Shown piece by piece: positions 24,101 to 36,500 of a stretch of 64,000 bases of DNA; within the stretch, counting starts at the first letter, position 1, and every line of letters begins with the position of its first letter. A program made the translations under genes and the position numbers. Source of the DNA: Schistosoma haematobium (taxonomy: Eukaryota > Platyhelminthes > Trematoda > Strigeidida > Schistosomatidae). Below the pieces are notes generated by a model. The model saw nothing but the letters and a program-made list of their open reading frames with translations, was not told the DNA's origin and searched no databases. Location: NCBI RefSeq assembly GCF_000699445.3, contig NC_067196.1:60269364-60333363 (forward strand), read 5' to 3'.

Positions 24101-27100
24101 ACTCGGTGCCTTCGACTTAAAGTTCTGACCCACAAGACAGTGGAGCAACGTCAGAAGATGCAGTCCCATGGTGGCCGGTGATCAACGATTGGTTCATACA
24201 CTATTTATTCATTCAGGATCCTGAAGCCCACGTACACCATTGGTTTGGAATCAGGGTTTTCCAACTCCCCTAGGTAGACCCTGTGTCCATTGACCTGGCT
24301 AAAGCGTCCTCTCAATTTCGTAAACAACACCCCTCCGTGAGAATCCAGTGAGAAGGACTTCCCTGGCAGTGGCTTTATACGCGTTGCCGTGTGAGAGTAT
24401 TGGGAGAGGGAGAGCGGACTCTCACCACCCTCGGTCGTACTAGGGCATTTGGGGCATTCCGTATAATAATAAATATATAGAATGTTAAATATTACATGAT
24501 AACGATTATAAATCTAATATTTTATCCTTTTTATATAAAATACATAAATTATTTTGTAAAATTAACGATAAACTTCCATAAAACTAGATAATTCATGTAA
24601 GATGACCCGAATAGAACGTTTTCGAGAATTTCTAGTAGAATTATCACTGAAACAAATGCTTTAGTTGAGTACTTTTTAAAATTTCTGGTGAACTTCTCTA
24701 AATAATTTCAAAGTGGATGTTTTCTTTAGAGTTCAGTTTTATCTGCCACATCGTGATTAATGTGTCAAAGGTTGAACAGACTAGATTCACTGATGGCGAC
24801 TAACCTTGTGAAGAATTAACGAAGTTCTATTTGAAAATTGTATGACCGGGGAATTTTTTTATCCATGTCTTTGAAATCAGAGCGAAGTGATTCTCCTCAC
24901 TTGGAATTGTACAATTTACACAATCTTTGTCTACTGTATAGGTAAAACATACCAACGCCACGACACATGATCAGATTTTCATTATCCTGTATTTCCTGCA
25001 TTCTGTAATGATCGAACACAAGAAAGGTCATTGATGTATGGTGTGGTGATTTGTTGACGTTTAACTTATTTACATCATATTTTGATGTAATTATTTCATT
25101 ATTCTATAATGATTAATGTTATTGAACCTAGGTTACACATGGGCCACAACCATGGCCTTTACAACCATCAGAACATTACGTCAACGTTTTTCCCCAACCC
25201 GACGCAGATAATGATATTTCATCACTTCCAACATTGATTAGTGAACCACATTTCTCTAAAACAGTTTATCAAAAGACTAACTTTGACAGTGAAGCTAAAC
25301 CAATTCAAAGTTATATGGATCAAGTTGAAGGTCATGTTCGCTTGGTTTCATTTAACCTTCGTTGTGAAAGTATTGGGTTGTTTGAGTTTGTGATTGAAAT
25401 TGGAAATCGTCCCACCCCCTCTAATCTACATCCCATGGTTCTGTCATCCAAGTTCACGTAAGCTTTTTTTCAATGTACAAGATAATTGACCGATCTACGT
25501 TTCTTATAACATTGATAATGCAGCCGAGCTTTGGTCTATTGGTTTATTCACTCGAATTAAAATCAGGAAACCATAAGTTCATATGTTACTCCATCTCCAG
25601 AGGATCGAGTGATTAGTTAGTTCGATTTGCCTTTCTCATAGCCTGTCATACATATATGGATTATTAAATCATGTTCTTATAGTAGATTAGACATTAATTT
25701 GAGTGAAAATCTCTCTAGTCAACACACACCTGCTCACTGAGGTAAGGTTAAGCATTTGTAAAATAATGGAGAACAAAAAACAATTCATTGTAGTAAAAGT
25801 TTACCTTCACAAATTTACATGCTTGCTTTGCTCGATGAAATCCTCCGCACATATTTTCTTATAAACACCTACCCTATTTATCAATAATAAGTAGCATATT
25901 TTAATTAGTTAAATTTGTCAGAATTTATTCGAAAAAAATTTCCAGAGGATATTTGTTTTTTAATGTGTATACAGATTAGACATATTACTAGCAATCATAA
26001 TTTGTTGTATTATTTACTTCTTGAATATGATGAAACAGGCATATCACAGTTACCGGCTGATCTACCAATTTAATACATTATGTGTTATGGATAAAAATGT
26101 AGTCAAAATAGAGATAGGGTGTAATGAATATATGAAGTGTTTGGTACAGTAGTGGAGTAAAGTGTATGGTTGACATAAATGTAATCTAACCGGATTGTTC
26201 ATTTGTTAACAAATGTACAATTAGAAGCCTTATCTTTGGGGATAAAATTCCGTGACATAAGTGAGAAAATTAATAAAATCCTTAACCGAATTGTCTCTAT
26301 GAATAAATGAAGTGAACTCATTGCATGGAGTGATAATTGTGATGTATTATTGGGATACGGATTTAGTATAAGTAAACTGTGTAAATGTCTTTGGCCAACG
26401 TGGACAAACAGTGCGAGCATATTATGCATGCGAGAAGAAGGAAGTCTCTGTTGACGATGCTGCCACCATTGAATTGCTATTTCCAGTCTGTAAAGAAAGT
26501 GAGCAGACCCAAACAGTCAACCACTTTCTGATGGGCAGCCGATCACCGCTACCAATCGCCGCCACCTCTCCGAAAAATTTAAATATACCGCACACCACCA
26601 ACTGAAATCACACATGTGCTCAAGAATGAAAACTCAACTACAATCACCCTAGCACACTCTAGCGCTTTCACAAATAGAAAACTGAACAACAAAAATATTC
26701 ACAATCTTCACCGTTATAAGATCAGTCAGTGCAAAGTGAATCTACAGTACTCTGTACTTAACAAATATCTTGATATGACTAATGACTTATTATACGAGGG
26801 AGAAAATAAATGTTGATATTCAACTAGCGGTACCTTCGTGTAATATCTTGCAATAGCCTATAATAATTCCGGATTGCCAATATATCTCTCGATAGGTATA
26901 TATATATGTACAAAAACTACTTGTAACCAAAAAACAAATAAGACTAATTGTTCTTATTTATTTTCACGTACTAGACAAAACATTTTCAATTGAAGATTTC
27001 ATATACCTTAGTTGTCCAACTTATCCTTCATCTCCTAGTAATAGAAATAATATCATTCCAAAATCTACTAAACTAATCAACTATATATATGGAACTCAAA

Positions 27101-30100
27101 TATAGTATCATTTCCCAATCAAAAAATAACTTGCTTGTATTTTGTGCCCCTTGTTTATTCTAGTTATTCTTAGTTCAAAATGTATTTAACCGGTTGAATT
27201 AATTTCTTGCTATAAAGTAACCAACTATACCCTGTCTCTCTATTATGTATTCTGACTACATTTAAATGAAATAATATAATCAATCCTGTACAGTCCAACT
27301 CTTAACAATTGGTTCACGATTCTAGTTGTGCTTTGAACAAACTTATGGGGAATTCATACCTTAGTAAATTTTGTACTAGTCATCAATTAACTGATAACGC
27401 TTGAAAACAATTCTAATTGTTTAGTAGCTTTTCAAAATGAATAAGTTCTTGAGGAAAAGAATTTAATGGATTTATAAACTCTGAGTAAAACTACATGTTA
27501 TTTACCATTATCTAAAGCGTTGTTGTAAATTGTCTTCTCGGTAAAGTCACTCAGCTGTTGGTCATGTGAGAAATAGCAATACGCATTATAATTGTTAGTT
27601 AATTAAACTAGTATCACGTATATATGAGTTAGCATCCTATTAGGGTCTGTAGTTTAAGTGTTCACGCACGAGACCGAAGATCTTGGGTTCAATTCCGGCC
27701 TGCGGGGTCGTGTATATGCACTACTGAGGAGTCCCATATTAGGAAGTAACAATCGTCCAGTGCTTTCAGGTTTTTTAATGGTGGTCTAACTCAAATTGAT
27801 TTAGGATTTCAATAAAAAACCGTTTGTTCTGAAGAAATATTACCTTTTTGTCAAGAGAAAAATAACAATTACCTGATCGACCGTCTCAATCCAAGACAAA
27901 GAATTTATCTTAGCTATTTTTGTTACTTCTTGGTGTTACAATTAGTTTCTTTATAATATATCTTAGTCATCCACCTGTCAACCAAATAAAATCGAGATGT
28001 GTTCGTAAAAAGAAAGTAATAACCTTACATCTGGCAAAAGCTCATTGATATAACGGGCAGATATGTTGTACAACTACACTGATCATTTAATAACTTTCAA
28101 CTTTGATTATTTTATTTGAAATAACTGTTCTTTCTAATTTGATTAAATATGGTTCCAAGATGTGATTTGTTCGATGGGCTGTCGATGATTATATCTATCG
28201 TATATATATACTTGACTTATTATATATCCAGCTACTTCAGTTTAGTATATCTATTCATCAATAGCTCTATAGTAATAGATAAATGATCAGTGTGATTTTA
28301 ACAACCGTTTTTAGTGACCGTATTTCACTTCACTTGTAATAAATTTCCTAATTTTTTTTTTAAAAATTTGATTTTCTCAGAATTATGTGCGATGTCGCAG
28401 TCAGACTACAGTTACTACCTGTCTTCCAGTTTCCTTCATTACCTCTACACTTTCCACCTTGCCCATTGGTTAACATATCTTCCAATGACTGGTCTCATGA
28501 TAAGGTAAACTATCCGTACATTTCGTTTTTTATTACACTTGTAGTATATGTATAGCAGATGTGTATAGACCAAAATGAATTTTTATTGTAGTGATAGCAT
28601 TGTTAATGAATCTCTTAATAGGTTCTTTTAGAAACATTTAAGGAAAATATGTGTAACTATTGTGAGTGCAAACGTTTATTTCATTGATATTACTGTGACG
28701 AATATGGATTGGTTTATAGTGTAGATTATCTATCTAATTATTTCAGTGATAATTCTAAGAGTTGTTCTTGGCATGCTTTCAAATCACATGTTTATCGACT
28801 GATTATATTTACAATGGAAAAATTAATCATGCAAAACTTTCAGTGATTGAGATAACAAATCGGAATAACTTGTGTAGAAAGTCGCTTATGTTAACACATA
28901 GAGTAACAGAATTAGAAACTTTTTTGTTTGTAATTAATCTACTCTACTGCATGAACCAGTCATTTAACATTTCTATCAATGTGACTTTCAATTACTTTCA
29001 AGATTAGATTTGTACGCTTTACTGATGCGTGTCAACTAACATAAAATGTAGGACTCAGAACTCCTTGTTGATTATATCGAAATATATCAGACATACCTCT
29101 CTTGTGATGTCAAGTGACCACCATTCAAGTTGGTAAATAGAATTTGATCAATGTAAGGGATTAAACTAACAGGGAATCGGTTAATTCTCAATGATCAATT
29201 AATATATATGTTGTATGTGTTTTACTTGCCATTTAACAGTTAAACAGCTAAATTAAAAAACAATCATCACTTGATAATTTATATCTTATCCATGCCTTAT
29301 GGTTGATTTCCTTCTCTTATTTTCGTCAATCATTTCAGTTAATTTTACCGAATACAATCCCAACTGTTATTCACTTAATTTTCTTTGGATCAGAAAGTCA
29401 AGAATTAGAATCAGTTGATTCACTTATATCTAATGTGGTTATTTCTTCAATTGATGATGATGGGGGAACTACAGAGAAATTACAATTAGTTCAATATGTG
29501 AATCCTCCTGTACAGATGGATTACCCAGATTAGTAAGCTCTATCAAAATTCTTTCTGATCATAATTCTCCTGGATACAAATACAAGAACCAGGATATAAT
29601 AAATCTTATTAATATCTTTTCTTCTTACCTCCGTATATATATATATATATAGTTGCAGCCAGAACAACTGGTGAAGCCTATTGGAGAGACCTAGTGGTCC
29701 TTCTAGAACGGACTCCATTTTTTCGAGGCTCACAAACCTACCGCATGAATGCGATTTAGTGGGGATCGCAGCCCCACAGGTCTTTGCATGCATAATGGTA
29801 TCGCACCAAAAGAACGAGTAAAGAAGTTTGCGAATTTACTTGCCCTGGATATGTGTAGTCTACTTGCATACTGATTAACACACGAACTTTGATACGAGTA
29901 CCACTTGACATACATATACCCTGTGAGCAAATATACGTCACATGCACACCGGTAACAGATTTTACCCCATGCATCCCATAGCATACATATAGGTATATTC
30001 ACCCACCTGGGAGGATAGATATTCACCAAATCAAAGAAAACGTATTTGCTACCCCAGACTGACTCGTACACATATAAATATCAATCACACCATGACTACC

Positions 30101-30527
30101 GCCCCATTATTTTCTGATACATACATAAACATTAGCACTCTCTCAGGGGAGGTTGTTGGTCGTCCCGCCGTAGTATTTCTTACCACCCCTTTTTATTGTG
30201 TCTTCGACCTGATGGATAGGCCGCTGATTTTATTAGATGTAGGGCAGACATTTTTGCAGCTCGACGTTTCCTTTGTACGACACCGCATGCGTACCCTTTA
30301 CATGTACCTATATACTTGAACTACATAGGTCCGATAACTTCTGCAATTCTCATACATAAGCACACACATCAGGTAGCTCAAGCGGTAAACTAAACCCCGA
30401 GTTTAGAACCCAGGTTGATCAGATACAACAAAGTGGGTGGTCGGTCCGACCTCTGTGACCTCCTAAGTCGTCTAGTAGGGTTGCCCCACGATCCAGCAGC
30501 TCCACGAGGCCCTAAGTCGGATTTTAC

Positions 30528-30594
<67 letters not shown>

Positions 30595-33500
30595 AGTTTT
30601 AGCCGATAAGTAGCTGTATTAAACAGTCTAACTTCTAGGGCTGGTTACCGGGAGCCTTAAAAAACAAACGTCATAGGATCTTAGCCATTCTAATGAATTC
30701 ATTTATGTTTACCCATTTTTACTAAATTATATCACTTTATTTTATGCACCCCCTACGGAAAATGTTCCAATGTTTAAATCAAAACGTTTCGTTTCACTGA
30801 TAAATGAAGCTTATTTTGATTATTTTTCTATCTTGCTCTTTTTTCAGCGATAAAAGATCTTCCAATCGTCCTATGCATTCGCGGCCTTATTTTTTAATTA
30901 CACCAGCTAACTTTGGTCATTCTTCTGGTAGTCTTGCGGTTCATGTTACAGTTCATCCAAGTTTACCTAACAGATATGTTCCATTTTTACATGGTATTCA
31001 GAGCCTAAAGTCTATTTTAAATATATATTTGAGTCCAGTGATAAACGCGGTTCCTAGTCAATTAATTAAGTTATTTTATCATCCAGAGGTAATTTCCAAT
31101 TATTTTTTTCTTTGTGATTCCTCTTCCGATAAAGTAAAATATTAACACGTTTTCAATTTATTTGTAATTTAGTTTACTAAATTATATGAATTTTTCAGCT
31201 ATGCGATTCAATACTTTTATTTCATATTTGCATGCATATGAATATTGTTTTTTTCTTTGCAGGCTTCATCTACTGTGGATATTCATGGTGGATCTGGTTA
31301 TTACTACCTGGACAATTCAGACAATCTAACAGATCGACATCACTATCCAATTCGTTTATCTGAGAAATTAAATAAACCATTTATATCAACCAATACTATA
31401 CTGTATATCATGCCGAGACGGACTTACGAAATACAACCAAAACATGTTGGTCGTGTAACAATTCAAGCAATTGACTTATGCTTTCCATCAACAAAATTAA
31501 ACCTACCAAATGAATATAACCTTAATCCATCACAAGCTGAATTTAATGTAGATGTAATTGGTCTTAGTGTATTAAATCTTCGAGTTCATAATCAAATACA
31601 ACTTGGTGATGAGGTTGGTCTAATTCTGTGTTTTGTTTGTTTATTATTTATTAGTAATTTTATAAAATTTAATTAAAATGTATAAACCTGCTTCGGTTTA
31701 GGCACCCCGGGTAGTATCCCAGCCCTTACACAAATCGATTGATTTATGTAGCGCATATCTCTTTGGTGCCTTCTTGTACTAATGTTTATGTGTTTAAATA
31801 AATAATAAACTAAATTTAATAATATTTTCTAGATTATCCACTATTCATTGAAATACTAAAAGAAATAACTATTTCTAAATTGTGACTGACTTTTTATTCT
31901 AGTCAATTTTTGTTATCGTTGTTGTTGTTACTGTCAATTATTTCATAGGACTAATTATATTAGGTTATCAAGTATATGAAATATTAGTTAAAAACAAACA
32001 TATCTGTATAAGTGTTATATTATGTTTAAAGTTTCAGAATGTTTTAAATAAATAAATGACAGAAATTATATAAACAAGAATTTACATAAATGTATTGTTA
32101 TTTTCTTCAATCTAGTCTACATTAATTATGCATATCATATTAGAATAGAATTTGACACAAATGTAAGTATCAGTTCTAGTTTTGAATGTAGATTGTTCGG
32201 CTAAATTTCATAAATTACAGTTTTATATTTTACATCCTAAAATTGTTTATATTACTCTACTATTTAATAGATTGATAGACTTTTATTAACTTATTTCAAT
32301 ACCTTATCTGATATAACCTCCCTCAAATACCCTGATACGACCGAGGGTGGTGAGAGTTCGCTCTCCCTCTCAAAATACTCTCACATAACCACGCGTATAC
32401 AGCTACTACCAGGGAAGTCCTACTCACTGCCTTCTCGCGGAGAGGTGTTGTTTACGAAATTGAGAGGACGCAAAGCGAATATGCGGAGTTTTAACAGGGT
32501 TAGTGGAGTTAGGGTCCACCTAGGGGAGTTTGAAGACAATGATTCCAAACCAATAGTGTACATGGACTCCATAATCGTGAAGAAACAAACGGTATATGAA
32601 CCAATTGTTGGTCACTGGCTACCATAGAACTGACACTGCTCCACTGCCTCCGGTTGTGGCCCTCTAAGGGACCCCCTGTTTCGGCCTGGGCACCCGCACA
32701 GTATCATAGCCCACACAACTCAAGTGACTTGTGTGGCGCATATGCATTCGGTGTCCTTTTGTACCAATATTTATGTGTTCAAATAAAATAGAATAAATAA
32801 ACATGATATCATCTATAAAATCTATGATATTCCTGAATAATGGATAATAAAAACGTTCAATTAAATTGCTTGTATAATCATCTTACACTATTCAACTATG
32901 TGTTTAAATCTATTTGATACATATGTGCGATAACCTATGATTCTTAACTTCGACTTCAATAACAGTGAATAAGACGTCTTCCTATACTCTTTCTCCTTGT
33001 TCTCTAATCAGCTATAAAATCCAACCTTTGTTTAGATTTATTTCACCAACAATAATGAAGATTACCTAGGCAAAAAATGAAACATTTATTTAATATAAAT
33101 TACAAAACAGATGATTCTTACAACTTATTGTGGTGATTCGCCATTTCCAACACTACTGAACTCGATTCGGTCTGTGCAACTAGCCTTCACAAAGCAGATT
33201 CATTCGCTTACATACAATTTCATCATTATATTAATTATTTTTAATGAATAAACCGATATTAACTCGAAAAGTGATCAACAATTAAATTATGTCTTAAAAA
33301 TTAATTTTTTAGCAAATGATCAATGTCTTATCATTGTTTTCCTAATCTAGGTTACTGCTTTTATAGAGGCCATGGGTACAGATGGAATCACATTACCATC
33401 AAAGTTTGCACGTTTATTGAAGTTGTCAATCATCAGTGACCATGTCACTCATTCCACATCTACTGGTCATAAAGAGTCATCACATGACTCAAAAAGAATA

Positions 33501-36500
33501 CTTAGCGTACCCGAAACAAATGTTCCTTCAGATTCATTTTGGATTTGTAATTCATCAAATGCTGAAGAACCTTGTTCTGGTCAATTTACAGTCCGAGGTA
33601 TTGCTCTTGGTACTTCTAGACTAATGGTAACTTCGATAGTACCCGGTTTATTGCAAAGTAAATCGATTACTATTCAAAGTAACGTTGTTGAGATTCAGGT
33701 AAGCTCAAAAGAATGTCATACTTTTTTGAAGTTCGCTTTAAAAACCAAACATTCGTTATGTTCTCTGTTTCTTTTTTCATCTTAGGTGTTTGCACCATTA
33801 CGTTTGACTCCATGTAACTTCAATATTCTTCTAGGAGCGGAATACGAACTTCATGCAGTGGGTGGTCCTAGTCAAGCTTCATTGGAATTTATTCCTGAGT
33901 CTATCTCAAGTCGTATAACAATTGTTAAGACAAACCCTTCCAGTGTCTTAATACGTGCATCTGAATCCTTAGGTTTGGCGAATATTCGTGCTCGTGCAGT
34001 AGGTATGACAGGGAATAGACCTTCTTCAAGTTTAGATGAAAAGCATGAGGATTATGTCATCTATTCAGAAGTATGTTATACTTTGAATTTGTAAAATTAT
34101 TCATAAAGTTATAAATTACTAAGTCTCTAATTGAGCAACATAAAAATTTCTTTTCCAGACAGTTTGCAACATTCATATTGTGGCGTTGTCTGGTGTGCGA
34201 ATTAGATGCCCACTTGCTAACTTGGATGAAATTACTTCTCAAATCTCTGATTCTTCCAATGCTCATTTCCCAGAATTAACTAATTCAGATAGGTCTGATC
34301 AACATTTTCTCCTTGCATGCCCTCCTGGACGCTCTGGCGATTGTGGTTCAACACCGTTATGGGTTGAAGGTACACCATACAGTCCTTATTATTCTAACGA
34401 CCAGTCAAGATCGAATATTGTTTCTCCTTTGGGAATGGCTGCTGTCAATCCTCCATTACGCTATCGTTGGCATTTGAATCCACCTGAACCTAACTCTATT
34501 GTTCGTTTAGAGTATTGGCTTGATCGATTCGGTGTTAATGTGGATGAAGTAAGCATTATATTGCAACATGAAATAATTGATATACTGTTATTCTTTTAAT
34601 GCAAAAAATACATGTAATTACGTCATCTTAGTATGAATTTCGATGATGGATGCCTTAACAAGCCATAAATTTTTATAGTTTCTCATTTTATTAACTGATA
34701 CGAATTACCGTTGATAGATTCCGATTCTTTGCATATCTTACGAAATATGTTATATTTGATAAAGTGAATGTTTAATAATAAAAAAAGCAATTGCTATGCA
34801 TATTAGTCATTAATGGTATGAACTTTTTTTCATTATTGAAAAACGCATAAGAGTGAAGTCGCTATGTTATTATTGTTTATTTATTTGAACATATAAATAT
34901 TGGTACAAAGGGGCACCGAATGCATGTGCGCCACACAAGTCACTTGATTTGTGTGTGGGCTATGATACTGCCCGGGTACTCAGACTGAAGCAGGTGGTTT
35001 TCTTAGGGGGGCCACACCCGGAGTCTTTGACCTAAAGTTCTGATCCACAAGACAATGGAGCAACATCAAGAGATGCAGTCCCTTGGTAGACATTGACCAG
35101 CGATGGGTTCATACACTATTTATCCCTTCAGGATCCTGAAACCCTGGAAGAAACACCTGTTAATTTCAGTAAAACTATAGTGTTTTTGTTATAAATTTTG
35201 CCCTGTTAATTATCACGTGACAAAATCGCCAGTCCGTGTACCGACTTATATGACCTTGTTCTTGTGCTAAACCAATGATTCGTCAAGACAGCACTAGTAG
35301 CTTTGTGTCAACTCTAAATCGTTATTGGTGGTTCTCGCCTAAACATGCCTGTTTGAGTCCAGAACACAAATCTCAGCTTCCACTGTATGAACCATGTATT
35401 TCACAGTTTATATAAAGGCATCACACCATAAAATAAAAATAAAAATTATACAGGATCAAGCTAAAAAGCGGCTGTTATTGTGAGAGACTGTAACTCATAA
35501 ATTGGGTATAACTTGAGGACAGTAAATCTCATAATAATAGCCAATAAGCAAATTGAAAGCTTATGATAAATGAAGTATAAATATATAGAATTTATTATAT
35601 GTGAAAATTATGTTTGAAATATTCTCAGCGATTGAAATATAACTAATTCCAACGTTTCGTCCAGCTAACTTGCCTGGACTTCTTCAGGGTAATAATCAAA
35701 ATCAAAATTACCAAAGACATATATAGCTTATAACAATCAGGATTATACTGTGTTAAACCAATCATATTTGGATGTTGATTTTTTGTAAAATAGGATAAAA
35801 TGAGTCAGTTAACTACAAATCATGTGAAGAATTCAACTATATAGAAATAATTAACTGAGTAACAAATCGTATGTGTGTGAGTGTGCAGGTATGTATGTAT
35901 GTGTAAGAGATTGATATGAAGGAATAAATAAATAAATAAAGTTCAAGTTCAAGGTTGAAAAATTTTTTGATAATGAAACATCGATGTACATGTCAAAACA
36001 TAAATTGTATTGTTTAAAAAACTCATTGAATTCATTCAAAAATAATAACGATGCATGTGATATTAAAAAACAGGTTTAAACAAGAGATAGGTTCCAAATT
36101 TACTTGTCAAACGAAATTTGCCATGTAGTTGCCAGTTGAATACCATCTTTTCGGTTCAGGCTGTTCTTGTTCGCCCATATATGCAGCGCTTCTGCTGTCA
36201 ATCTTTCTTTATGGGTGTTAAAACCTTTCTGAAGTATTTTGGTCCCTTCAAAATTAATCTTGTGTCCTGTTTCTAACGCATGTAACGCTATCGCTGACTT
36301 ATTTTCAAGTTTCTTTAAATCGACCGAGGATTTTGGAACATTTTTCAAGCATTGTTTGTGTTCCTTCAATCTTACATTCAGTTGCCTGGATGTTTCTCCA
36401 ACATAGGTAGCATTACAGTCATGACAGCGAATCTCATACACAATGTTCTGTTGTTCTTCCTTTGCTAATTTGTCCTTAACTTTCACTAATGTCGATCTTA

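Larger units (their letters stand above)
25458..28380 (+). other. NUP210 intron 11
   Basis: 2.9 kb, mostly AT-rich. It contains a coding-like patch at 26390-26605 and an Sm-alpha SINE at 27641-27830 (separate entries); otherwise nothing recognisable. Confidence 0.6.
31614..33350 (+). other. NUP210 intron 15
   Basis: Carries two copies of the SINE-like repeat (31687-31809 and 32319-32801), both in the gene's orientation. The remainder is AT-rich with nothing recognisable. Confidence 0.6.

Noticed and set aside
27641..27720. A true tRNA gene, from the A and B boxes
   Set aside because: Stem pairing is not that of a tRNA and the sequence continues into the hammerhead part of an Sm-alpha SINE.
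28762..29007. 81-codon ORF as the missing NUP210 exon
   Set aside because: It begins directly after an in-frame stop with no acceptor, shows no gp210 similarity and ends without a usable donor.
30415..30609. ORF ending in a long Ile-Tyr run
   Set aside because: The run is the translated (TA)n microsatellite; no gene.
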